Below, piece after piece: positions 51,926 to 62,976 of a DNA stretch of 64,000 nucleotides. The position numbers and the translations under genes were made by a program. The notes beneath the pieces were generated by a model, which worked only from the letters and a program-made list of their open reading frames with translations, had not been told where the DNA came from and made no database searches. Where the stretch lies: the NCBI GenBank assembly GCA_034190875.2, contig CM067348.1:6072482-6136481 (forward strand), given 5' to 3'. This DNA is from Urechis unicinctus. Its lineage: Eukaryota; Annelida; Polychaeta; Xenopneusta; Urechidae. Each line of letters starts with the position of its first letter. Within the stretch, counting starts at the first letter, position 1.

Positions 51926-51927
51926 GT

Positions 51928-51969
51928 GGCCTAGGCCAGAATATACAAGGGTATATTCCGACCTAGGCC
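51928..51969. repeat. 19-bp inverted repeat with 4-base loop
   Basis: Left arm 51928-51946 and right arm 51951-51969 pair at 17 of 19 positions. The arms share the GGCCTAGG and TATAC blocks. Further partial copies of the same motif follow (GGGTATATTCTGACCTAG, to about 51998) before a C10 run, so the region is a cluster of palindromic units. Confidence 0.75.
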
Positions 51970-52576
51970 AGATAATACCCCAGGGTATATTCTGACCTAG
52001 CCCCCCCCCCATCACGCATAATGTTTAAGGACAATTGTTTGATTTAATTTTACGCAATGGCGAAAGAACCCTTTACCCACAATTCAACATTTTAATCGCT
52101 TAAATATAAACTAATCAAATGTAATGAATCATCATCTGAAAAAATTATGATAAATAATATGTAATATCTCTGAATCCTGTACACATATCTAAATACTGAT
52201 AACAACATTGGAGTGCTCCGACACATTCTCAAGGTATAATGCATGATCTGTGAAGCTTTGGAGGCTAACAGTGACGGGATATCATCAGCAATCTGTACAG
52301 ATAATGTTTGAGCTTCGTTTGGATGCCAGTGATCATGTGCTGAACGACATTTCAAGCTCGGCCGGATCCAGTTCATAGAAATGCTTAGGATACTTTTTGC
52401 CAGAGCTGATGTAGAAATTCAAAAACTGGTTGTACAGGTTATCATCCATAATCGACTTTATGAACCAAACTGAATAATATTATCCTTACAGTAGCACAAA
52501 CGAAGGGTGAACGAATCTAAGTGATCCATATTCGCCCTGAGCTGGACACGACGCACGAGCTGTCTTTTAAAATGAA

Positions 52577-52725
52577 CTCAACGTCACGGCACGAACGTCG
52601 CCTCGGCCTTGTGGCAACGTCACGCATCGTGAAAGGTGCGCTCGAAGTGGGAGTTGGCTTCCGCAACGGTCTTAACGTCACAGCACAAATGTCCCATCGG
52701 TCATGTGGCAATGTTACGCAACTGG
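52577..52725. repeat. Two diverged copies of a ~50-base GC-richer unit
   Basis: AACGTCAC.GCAC.AA.GTC begins at 52577 and again at 52671, offset 94, each continuing to GTGGCAA.GT.ACGCA. Both strands stay open across it (about 86 and 150 codons), but no domain is recognised. Confidence 0.6.
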
Positions 52726-52729
52726 AAAT

Positions 52730-55384
52730 AGAATTAATAATTTTGTTTTCAACCATGCTATTCTTTGTTATGATTAAATGAAACTCTTGACATTGAAATA
52801 TAGACTTATTTATTAGTTTGGCTGGGGGTTTTTCCGGCCTGCTACACCGGGTATAATTGCCATGCCAACCTTGACTGTTTTTAATACAATACTGACCACT
52901 TTCACAACAAGCAACGGAAATGAGCTGACATTTATTGATGCCTATCACGGTGGTAACCCTGATTAATGGCTTCACGCTGGTGTTTTGCTGTAAATTGAAA
53001 TGTAGTCATAAAGGTATCAAACTTGATTGGTGGAAAATAGGATTTTGAACGCCGTTAATATAAAAAGGAAGTATGGACACTATTGTAAGCGTTACATGCA
53101 GGAGCTGATCAAAGTGGCTTTATTGCCCATATATTACATTTCAGCAAATGAGATGAAAGGCGCGGCATGTTCTCCAACAGAGTTGAGGGCGCATCATGTA
53201 GCAGAAGTAATCTACTGTTATGAACTTCAAGGGGTCGATCAGGACCACGTGACATACGTTCTTAATCTTAACAATTTTATTAAACAAAGGAATGTAATGC
53301 ACAGTTTGCTAAGACAAAACATACGACTTGCATACGACCAGCTCGCACGCAGTGCGTAGCATTAAATAATAGATACATGTACGCGGCACAATAGCTTGTT
53401 ATGTAACAATATGCTGGCTAATGCTCAATCGAATGGTAACCGGCATGATTTTATGACACTTATGTACATCCAGAAAACGTATCGCATTTGTTAATAGCAA
53501 AACAGCGTTAAATATACATAATGTATGTCACACAATATGGCATTAAACGTCTGTATGAAGTTTTTGTTGCAATACTCGATCGTTCAAAGCGTCTGTCCTG
53601 ACAAGAAGGTAGAGCGAAAATGTATTATTCCCAAAACGCAATCGTTAATAGACAATATATGCAGAGACGGGATGCTAAAATGCGCATTGCGGCATCAGCA
53701 CAGCATATTAAGGCATAATGTACATTACAAGTGTAATTCAATAAGCCGGATCACACTGATTCTACTAAAATTGATAAGCGGGTAATTTTAGTGGATAAGC
53801 GTGTTTGAAGACCCATTCATGAAATTAATGACCGCATATGTTAATATTTCCCTTCTTTAGTACAATTACCCAAGCTCAAGCATCGACCGTTTGCAGAAAG
53901 CACAGGCACTCGAGCGCCCACTCGCAAATCAGATGTCCGAACGCGAGTGCCTGTGGCATAACGAGTCACGTTTGTTTATTTATAAACAATAACAATGTCA
54001 CGCCTTATGCTGTTTTATTATTCAATTATATGTTTCGCTCACACACAGCAAAGTGGCGTCGGCGTACAGGGTGATGCGATTACCATTCCTAGCATATAAT
54101 TCCTGTTAACTGCCTCAAGCTTTCCCTTTAGTTGTCTAATGGTGCCAGTATACGTAACAGAATAACGGTGCGGGACTGCGTCATAGGTTACTCTTTTTTG
54201 TTTGCTGCCTTTCTCGACAACTGTGCTTGCCGGTAAAAAAACCGCCTCCAATTATTCAGGTAAAACATATTCTGAATTCTATAAACAGGCGGAGCTCAGC
54301 AATAGCACAAGAAAATGCGAGAGTTGCGCATGCGTATCTGCTGGTCTAAGATAACTATTCATTGGTATACATTTGCACACAAGTTTGAAGCTTATTAAAA
54401 TGCGCAATTATTGATTCCCAATAACATGAAATAATTGAAAATAAGTCATTTTAGCAACTACACTCATAGTGCGGCTGCAGTTTAGTTGATTAGTACTCAT
54501 CTGCAACCATTCATTACACCTCTCACCCGCTTGTGATTCCAAACAATGCGTGTTGCTACGGATCTATGGTATATGATAAATCAATCTATGAAAAGGGATG
54601 AATGTACTTGTAAGGGTTAATAAATATGCGATAATATACAAGTATATAGAAATATTTTGCAAACGCATTATTTTTGAGCGATTCACAATTATCTAATAGT
54701 TGCGTGCCGAAGGGGTAAGTCACAAATGTTGTGCACAAAACTTTGCCAACGCTGCCAACAGTGTCACAATTAACGAAGAAACTTTGATGAGTTAGTTATT
54801 GTAAGAAGTGTATTTAAAATATACAACATATATATATAAAGTAATGTTTGACCCCCAAAAAATTGCAAGAAAAGTTTTTTTTGTCTTTTTGTGTTCAATT
54901 AGCTGTACTTAAGCGCATTCTAAAAGTTAATCAAATTTGAGCCACCGGAAAGTGGTGAAATTACATAATATCCAATATGGCCGCCATTGAATTATGAATG
55001 TACAGCAAACTTTTTAATGGTTGGTTTTAGACCCCATAAATGTATTACAAACATATATAAATGTGATATCTTAGATTCAAATAAGGTCATGATGAGTTCA
55101 CCTGGATGTCCCTATGACGTAGTATTGCATCATCATGACGTAGTGGGTTGCTGCATAGATCAAGACCGCCAGAACTGGTAGAAAACCAACATTTCGGCTC
55201 TTGATAATCAATCAGATGCACATACACAAGGAACCACAACTTGGAAGGGCTTTTGAACCATCTACGTCATGGTCATACGCCATACGTCACACATCATAAA
55301 TTACCAAAATGTCCCAAATAATTGACATAGTACACACCTGAATTTTCTTATCTAGTTCAAGTGTCTTTCACACAATATAATTGT
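52730..55384. other. No supported gene
   Basis: AT-rich sequence with short open frames (53027-53359, 53525-53785) that lack natural starts or motifs. It ends at the 3' border of the large nuclease gene. Confidence 0.45.
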
Positions 55385-56626
55385 TCAAAACACAGCATGG
55401 TTATTATCATCACAATCTTCTTCCTCGGAACCGTCTATGGTAGTATCACTATTATGCGGATTGTAACATGACTCAGCTTGGCAGGGTCCACAAGCAGAAG
55501 TACATGGAAGACCGTACTTCCTGCAACTGCATCGAGTATTACTACAACCTGTTGTACAGTTACAATGGATAACCTTGAGAGACCTTTCTGGAGCCGCTTT
55601 CTGGTCAGTCATAACAGGTAACAAAATGTTGTCTTCACACTTCCAACCCCAGTCTTTTGGGTCCATATTTTCATCCTTACCCATCCACACCATGATCTGA
55701 TAAAATGAACGTTGAGAGTGGAACTTTGCCGCAGATTCCGTTGGGGGCAATTTCTCGGGCTTCACAAATGATTTAGCAAGCAATGTATTTCTAAGGTTTA
55801 CCAGAGATGTGCCAGCTTTTCCTCCAAACAAAGAAACAAAGACTTTGCATCCTGAATCAACTATTGTTGCCACATCCTGACCAGCTGTAGTAAAGGTCTT
55901 TGCACAAGTTCTTATCTGAGAATCATTTTTCATCACTTTTTGGAAAAGGGATTTCTTGCCAATACCATAAATCCTGGAAGTGCTTTCACAACCTGTAAAA
56001 GCATGTACAAACAGCAGCTGTGAATATATGTCATTTCCCAAGAGTTCCTTCAGACGGACAATATCATATACAAGTTTTGCTTTCTTTTTGTCAGAACGAA
56101 AGTAGAGTTTCTTGCTATCCCTCTCAGTGTAATGCAGAAGCAGAATCAGAAGGTCCGTGTCTTCCCCAATCAAAGTTGTGTCTCGAACTTTTGCAGATGT
56201 TGTTGCTGCCTTCACAATATGAACATCTCCATCTCCATGCGCATTGATGACTTCGCAACCCCTCTGTTTCAGTTTGTCACTGATGAGGAGGATTAGTTTC
56301 TGTTTATTAGAGTCCCTTGATAAGAAATCCTCCATTCTGCCAGAGGAAAAGACGGTATTCATTTCAAAAGACACAAGCGGGTGTGATTTCGTTTGTCGTC
56401 TCTGATGTTCATTGTCCTTGATGCTAGGCTCTTCACTGTATCCGGCAAAAACTACTGTGGCTTGTCCATACTTGGAAAGGGTGAGATTGGCATACTCTTC
56501 GGCAATTTCCCCGTAGGTAATCCTTTTTTTCCATGACAGACGGTGAAGTAAGGAGCCTCCGTCAAGCACAAAATGTTCGGAATCTGCTGGAGCTGGAGGA
56601 TTCATTTGCGTAATCCCGTAGAGCAT
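55385..56626 (-). CDS. FEN1/XPG-like nuclease domain with CXC tail (3' half)
   Basis: A 413-codon open frame. Acidic residues fall in the order of the FEN1/XPG PIN-like fold: D22 in VLDGGSLLHR, D132/D134 in HGDGDVHIVKAA, and E155-D156-T-D158 in LIGEDTDLLILL. A helix-hairpin-helix-like TGCESTSRIYGIGKKSLF follows (210-228), resembling GCDY..GI.GIG.K of FEN1, but with Glu (214) at the usual Asp. Residues 355-387 form a CXC zinc-binding domain (C355-x-C357, C361, C366-x-C368, C375, C379, C382, C387) as in Tesmin/TSO1 and EZH2-type proteins, where it binds DNA. The tail is acidic. Predicted role: a metal-dependent, structure-selective DNA nuclease acting in the nucleus, possibly for mobility of the element. 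The first residues before MNPPAP are in the wrong frame, so the listed start is nominal. Confidence 0.7.
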   Translation of the reverse strand: MLYGITQMNPPAPADSEHFVLDGGSLLHRLSWKKRITYGEIAEEYANLTLSKYGQATVVFAGYSEEPSIKDNEHQRRQTKSHPLVSFEMNTVFSSGRMEDFLSRDSNKQKLILLISDKLKQRGCEVINAHGDGDVHIVKAATTSAKVRDTTLIGEDTDLLILLLHYTERDSKKLYFRSDKKKAKLVYDIVRLKELLGNDIYSQLLFVHAFTGCESTSRIYGIGKKSLFQKVMKNDSQIRTCAKTFTTAGQDVATIVDSGCKVFVSLFGGKAGTSLVNLRNTLLAKSFVKPEKLPPTESAAKFHSQRSFYQIMVWMGKDENMDPKDWGWKCEDNILLPVMTDQKAAPERSLKVIHCNCTTGCSNTRCSCRKYGLPCTSACGPCQAESCYNPHNSDTTIDGSEEEDCDDNNHAVF

Positions 56627-56724
56627 CAGCTAACTGTGGCTTGTCATGTACATTGACATCTGCGTTGGCCACTACACCAGTCACAACATTTCTTAATGAA
56701 GAATCCTCAGCAAATGGATTGCAG

Positions 56725-58416
56725 TCAACTAAATTTTTGCATCAGTTTAGTACTGTCGACATGATCACGTTGCATCCTTGGCACTGTGGCGTCTTTGTGC
56801 TGTTCACTTGAGGTAAATGATTGTTTATAGAACTCTTGCATCGCAAGGTTGTACGCAGATGACACGGATGATGACAGTGTCCAGATGGTCCTTAGTTCCT
56901 CTGTCATGCCACTTCCTCTGGTTAGACCACCGCTACTTTTGAGGGAAAGCATGAGAGTCTGTTCTATAGTTAGATCCGATCCCAATCCTGCCCAGAACTG
57001 GTCTGTCCTCCTAATAACATGTAGGCCGTTTTCAAATTTTGTAACAATGTCTGGATGCTTGTGACCTAGTTCATTCATGCACTGTAGGTAGAAGTATGCA
57101 GACTTAACATAATAGAAATGTCCAGCAGCTGCGAATATCGGAATGCAATCAGACACTGCACTGAGATGCATTCTCCAGTCGCCTGAGCGATCAGCTCTGA
57201 TCAATGCACGGGCTATTTCCAACATCTCCTGATATCCGATCCAAAGTTGACTGGTTTTGGATGAAGCTGCAATGCTAACCTTTGCTGACTGGATTTTCTG
57301 CTCAATGTGCTTGATTTCTTCTAATGATTTTAACGACTCGTAGGACATTTCACCAGACACAATGGAAGAATAAACAGTCTCTATCCTTTTAATCGTAGAG
57401 CGAAATTCTGGGTTATCCTGGATGAGCCCACCTAGAATGATCTGATTGAGACACTTGTCAACCAGGAGATGACCACGCAGTGCCCTCTGCACAGCTTTAC
57501 CGGAACGAATGTGAACAACTGCATTTTCCCCATATTTTTCTTCTAATATTGACCCTAGTCCTGATCCTTGCATGAGTGCGCCAATAGCCCCAAGAAGATT
57601 AATTAGCTTGTGGAAGCTGCCCAGTAGAATTACAATGTCCCTGAGATGACTGTTGATGTGTGCGTTGTGCTGGATTTCAGAGGCCTTCCAATACAATGGC
57701 TGATCAAAGGTAATCACTGCTGGTACATGGTTCTTCCTGGCCAAGTTGTATACGTATTCAAGAGTTGACAAGATGCAAGTTTTGTCACCTGGATACATGT
57801 CAATCATGGGGAGGAAAGTCACAGACGATTTCCCAGGATGTGTAGAGCATTGATGAATCAAATGCATCATCCCCTGCCAACCAGGTGTAGGTTGTTTAAA
57901 TGAAAAGAAAAGTTCCCATAGAATATCAACTGGCTGACTGAGAACCTGCGGGATTTGCAGTTCCTTAAATACAACGGCTCTAGAGACGTGCTTCGCGAAG
58001 CGAGATTCAATAATGCCAATTTTTGCAAATTCAACAACGTGCAGGTTGGTAGTCTTCTGCCGCGGGACAATGCGGTTAACAAACTGCCCTGGTGTCAATG
58101 CAACAACCATCCCCATGCCATGGAATGTCCCTTTCCCATCTATCGTCATAAGGTTATGGTCCACATTATCATCTGCGAATAGTAACATGGTGTCAGGTGA
58201 GTTTATATCTGTTCCAAAAATGTCTGGCGCTACTGCATCAGCGGCATTTCTTTCAAACCTTAGAACTTCAGAATAAGAAGAACAGAAGCCCATCGCTGCG
58301 AGCGAGTCGATCAGAAACTTAGAACAGTATAGGTGATGCATCTGGACTGGAAGTGCAATTTGTAAAGGTGCCACAACAAATCCGTAGTAGTCATGCCGTA
58401 ATGAGTCATGTGTCAC
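56725..58416 (-). CDS. N-terminal half of the same family, function unknown
   Basis: A 563-codon open frame. It can be extended upstream (reading ADFWHVTHDSLRHDYYG) to the acceptor at 58437. Conserved-looking blocks: MHHLYCSKFLIDSL and SYSEVLRFERNAA (24-58), LLFADDNVDHNLMTIDGKGT (78-97), MIDMYPGDKTCILSTLEYV (204-222), VITFDQPLYWKA (235-246), ILLGSFHKLINLLGAIGALM (263-282), and YGENAVVHIRSGKAVQRALR (295-314). An Asp after a hydrophobic strand occurs twice (D82/D83/D86 and D238), which could be two metal ligands of an RNase H-like fold. That is a guess. No zinc finger, signal peptide or membrane segment is seen. The frame ends at a frameshift near 56729, not at a natural C-terminus. Confidence 0.65.
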   Translation of the reverse strand: MTHDSLRHDYYGFVVAPLQIALPVQMHHLYCSKFLIDSLAAMGFCSSYSEVLRFERNAADAVAPDIFGTDINSPDTMLLFADDNVDHNLMTIDGKGTFHGMGMVVALTPGQFVNRIVPRQKTTNLHVVEFAKIGIIESRFAKHVSRAVVFKELQIPQVLSQPVDILWELFFSFKQPTPGWQGMMHLIHQCSTHPGKSSVTFLPMIDMYPGDKTCILSTLEYVYNLARKNHVPAVITFDQPLYWKASEIQHNAHINSHLRDIVILLGSFHKLINLLGAIGALMQGSGLGSILEEKYGENAVVHIRSGKAVQRALRGHLLVDKCLNQIILGGLIQDNPEFRSTIKRIETVYSSIVSGEMSYESLKSLEEIKHIEQKIQSAKVSIAASSKTSQLWIGYQEMLEIARALIRADRSGDWRMHLSAVSDCIPIFAAAGHFYYVKSAYFYLQCMNELGHKHPDIVTKFENGLHVIRRTDQFWAGLGSDLTIEQTLMLSLKSSGGLTRGSGMTEELRTIWTLSSSVSSAYNLAMQEFYKQSFTSSEQHKDATVPRMQRDHVDSTKLMQKFS

Positions 58417-58462
58417 ATGCCAGAAATCTGCTCTGGAAAAGGGCGGATCATTCTATTTTAGG

Positions 58463-58975
58463 AGAGTGAACGAAACGAACTAAGATCGAAAACGCTATCA
58501 GCGACCTCATAAAGGCATTCAGTAACTTTGATAAGACTGACGCCATGCCACGAATACTTATTAATGCCACCTGCCTTGAAACAATTCCCACGTCTCACCC
58601 CAAGGAACTTGATAATATTAAATTGGTAGATAGACTGCTAAAGCTGGAACAAAAGACAGGAAACTCCCGAGATGCTCATGGTTGGGCAAACAAATAAGAA
58701 AATCTGAATTGCATTGCTCAACTGTTGCTCAGCCAAAGACTGCAATGCTGATGTCAATACAGAAGGTCACATCACGAAACCCTAAGTCAGACAGGGGACA
58801 CTCCAATCCGGGAAAACACCATAACACTAACGGTGACAAAAGCCAGAGAAAGATACACAGCCTGACTCTCTCCGATAGCCTCAGTGTCAAATCTGATATC
58901 TCTATCAAACCATGCAATGATCAATCAGGAGACTCAGACGAATTTGATTTTTCCAAGAAAAAAAAGGCAAAATAG
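58463..58975 (+). pseudogene. Possible retroelement ORF1 remnant
   Basis: The plus strand reads KIENAISDLIKAFSNFDKT ... LETIPTSHPKELDNIKLVDR, then LLKLEQK, to a stop near 58695. A shifted frame (58682-58975) continues with a basic, serine-rich stretch ending DSDEFDFSKKKKAK. A short helical domain, a coiled-coil-like LLKLEQK and a basic linker are the layout of ORF1 proteins of some invertebrate non-LTR elements. The LINE ORF2 end lies 500 bases downstream on the same strand, which supports the guess. It shares no sequence with the minus-strand nuclease gene it abuts. Confidence 0.35.
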
Positions 58976-59262
58976 AACACGAGAGGAAAATACACGTAAA
59001 GGGATTAATACTGGATGTAAAAGCACTATGCATGCTGGGAGATTTAGACGTGCACACGAGCCTGGTGGTGATATAGTGTTGACATATCGGGTGGTCCAAT
59101 GCCAAGTTCAAATCATTTACAATTACAGTGCCTGTCACCACGGTTAAGGACCCCTTGCATGATGAGTTATGGCCATAAGGTGTGAATTTCCGAAAAGTCC
59201 TCCCCCCTCGACAGTCATTCCGCGGAGGATTGGATAGATCGTTTTAGCAACACATAGCTGCT

Positions 59263-59404
<142 letters not shown>

Positions 59405-59458
59405 GCATCGGTAGCTGTAAAATATGAATTGTTTAAATCTTATTGCATGTCTGTCTAT

Positions 59459-60190
<732 letters not shown>

Positions 60191-60845
60191 TATGCACTTC
60201 AACACTTTACGTAAGTAAAGCAAAGATTCGCTAAGTCTATTAACTATAGAGTGCAGTCATGAATGCGGACTTACCTGGTACCCCACAAGTGTGAGTGCCT
60301 TATATCAGGCAATATCGTCCGCAGCACCGCCGTTGGTAAATACTTAAATTAAATAAACAGACCAGACGATTGACGCACCGACCAAACAATCTGAATATTG
60401 CTTGACAAATTCAAGGCACTACCAAAGCTAGTCCTCAGTGACTACCGGACTCTCCTTCCACTTGGAAAATTAGCCACGCTTTATTGCATTATTCATGGGC
60501 GAATTATGCGGATTGTTAATGACATATTCCCGGTTAGTTAGTTAGGACCAATGACCGTACGCGATATTTCACAGAAACCCGCAATATCAAATGGCTATAT
60601 TTTAGTTTCAGTGCGTTCGAAGATGCCAACAATTAGTGTTAATGCGACCATCCCGAAGCAAAATAACGGATGTCATTTGTTCACATTGGACATATGATTA
60701 CTGATTGCCAGTATAACTTTACATTGGTATCATTTAATGTGTGTGTGTTTATATTTAAACCAGTACACCTCTGAAACCGAAGTACAAGCAACACTCCCTG
60801 CTAGACAGGTATTATCTGGCCACTCTATCCAACGATATAGTCCCA
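60191..60845. other. No supported gene
   Basis: About 650 bases of unique sequence between two microsatellite blocks. Nothing recognised. Confidence 0.5.
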
Positions 60846-61199
<354 letters not shown>

Positions 61200-61969
61200 G
61201 ACATAGGGACTTCCAACGGTCTTGCTGCTGCCATTTATATACCATACCTGGATATGATAGCTTGCAATTCGTCCCATGAATGACAACATTCATTACGAGG
61301 ATTTTCATATTTGCATACTTTACTTCCAGAATTGCTAATTATCAATGCCAAGAGTGTATGGGTTAGATTGTAAAACAGAATTGATGCCTTTGTCACTGAT
61401 TTTAATGCCGACGCTTGCTCGCCCGCAATTATTATTATTAGTGATATTGTTTGACCCTTTGAAACATTCCTGCAAAGCTCTTGTGCTATTATTCCATGTT
61501 GTTATTATCTTACTGTTTTCGGCGAATGTCAATTAGTTATTTAATAATATTTTGTACTCAAGAGCCCTGTTAATATCTACTACCTGCAGCAATAAATTAA
61601 CAAACGAAACCGATAATGGCCGAATTTCTGGAATGGTATATTCCTCAGTTCATAAAAAGTAGTTGCAAAAAGCATTATTGCAATGTGCTATAAAAAAACC
61701 CAAAGTCTATGACTATGATTATCGATAACATTACTCAATATTGACGTTAAAACATTCATTTTCGCTTCGACCAGCAAAATGCATTTCGATACCCAATGAG
61801 AGTCCTCATGTTTTAATCCGCTACGCGGCGCCATGGAGCAATGCGGTCCCTCGCCCGCTTCCGGTATTATAATACACACAGTGTACCATAGAAGGTTGCG
61901 CATCATCGTTATTTTTGATTGAAACCTTCCGAGTTATATCGTTGGTAACATTGGAGCAAAGTATTACTG
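61200..61969. other. No supported gene
   Basis: Unique sequence up to the SAP-domain start. A possible promoter for the following copy would lie here. The ATG at 61970 follows TATTACTG without a strong Kozak match. Confidence 0.4.
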
Positions 61970-62596
61970 ATGGATAAGTACGGCCGTCTGACCTTACAGC
62001 AATTGAAAATAGAGCTGAAGAAGCGAAATGCGATTATTAGCGGGCAAAGAATTGAACTCCCAGTTTGGCAGGATATGCAAAGGAACTTTCAAAACAGACT
62101 TGGTCCGTATGGCGAAATCGCTGACCCGCGTCAACCAGATTCGGGCCAAAGCAATTGACCACGGTATCCGTAATGAGCCTGTGGCGCTGAGGTATATGCA
62201 GAGTTGACTGGGACCGAAGTCAAATCATGTGGGATTGTAGTGTCCCAAACACACCCCTACCTCGCATTCTCACCAGATGTCTGATGACATGATTGTTGAG
62301 GTCAAGTGTCGCTACAGTACCAGGGACAAACTTGTCACTCCTGTTTCAGTGCCATACCTGGTCAATGAGAACAACAAGTTCCCCCTTAAAGCAAACATGT
62401 CTACTATTACCAAATTCAGGGCCAGTTGTTTTACACAAACAGTCAATTTTGTCATCTTGTGGTGTCTACATCTCAGAGTATGGAGATTGTTCCAGTTACC
62501 TGTGACGATGAGTTTATTACTACTATGATTTCAAAGATGCTATACTTGATTCAGTGTTTTTCACAATTTCTCTTACTGAGTAGTCTTGTGCACTGA
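61970..62596 (+). pseudogene. SAP domain plus YqaJ-like nuclease, broken copy
   Basis: It begins MDKYGRLTLQQLKIELKKRN, a SAP DNA-binding motif (LT...LK.EL..R.A..SG), in frame to residue 62. From about 62105, pieces in changing frames give LTRVNQIRAKAIDHGIRNEP, YAELTGTEVKSCGIVVSQTH, PYLAFSPD, then DDMIVEVKCRYSTRDK and YYYQIQGQL, to a stop at 62594-62596. These are the motifs of YqaJ-type PD-(D/E)xK exonucleases (G..NE, SPD, E-x-K, Y..Q.Q.Q). The D of SPD and the E and K of VEVK are kept. At least three frameshifts (about 62190, 62276, 62405) make it a pseudogene. SAP-SWIM-YqaJ proteins are amplified in invertebrate genomes. The SWIM-containing middle is missing here. There are no introns, and AATAAA follows at 62652-62657. 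Confidence 0.7.
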
Positions 62597-62651
62597 TTTC
62601 TTTTTTCTTTAAGGAATCATTTACCTGCATATTGCGTGTGGTGGAATGTAT

Positions 62652-62657
62652 AATAAA
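62652..62657 (+). terminator. Polyadenylation signal of SAP-YqaJ copy
   Basis: AATAAA 56 bases after the stop of the last YqaJ-like frame, followed by a GT-rich stretch. Confidence 0.4.
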
Positions 62658-62976
62658 CTCTTGGAACTTGAAAAGCACAAAGTGTTTTAATTGAATTATA
62701 AACAATCGACCCATTGGGGTTTTCTTCTTCATCAGTATTCACGTGTAGGGTTATTATAGATTACATTATAAGGCTCATGGTATAAAAAAGACTACTACAT
62801 ATCACCTTTCATTGAGATTCATATAATATCACACCCTGAGTGGGATAGACTTAAAAACATACACAGTCACACTTCACAAAAACTAAACTTCACCTTAGGC
62901 AGTTGTGGGGACGATGCACTGCCGAAAGTTTTATAACATATAACAAACAAAGATTATGTCAGAGGAAATTTGGACC

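Larger units (their letters stand above)
55385..58437 (-). pseudogene. FEN1-like nuclease plus CXC family, frameshifted copy
   Basis: The whole minus-strand locus belongs to one protein family repeated in many invertebrate genomes (recognised from memory, unnamed). It opens right after a strong acceptor (CCGCCCTTTTCCAG at about 58438), so upstream exons are missing or lie elsewhere. The 563-residue frame ends at a TGA near 56725. In the +1 frame the sequence continues without a gap (VDCNPFAEDSSLRNVVTGVV, then KPQLADALRDYANE) to about 56615, where a second shift leads into the 413-residue frame. In relatives I recall roughly 100 more residues between VVANADVNV and KPQLADAL, so an internal deletion is likely. 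Two frameshifts plus the deletion make this a probable pseudogene, although the long open halves suggest it is young. Confidence 0.7.

Noticed and set aside
52517-52975. Long frame over the 94-base duplicated unit, open on both strands
   Set aside because: Openness on both strands comes from the GC-richer duplicated unit; no domain is visible.
53027-53359. 110-codon plus frame
   Set aside because: It begins at a TTG, not an ATG, in AT-rich DNA, has no motif and no splice acceptor.
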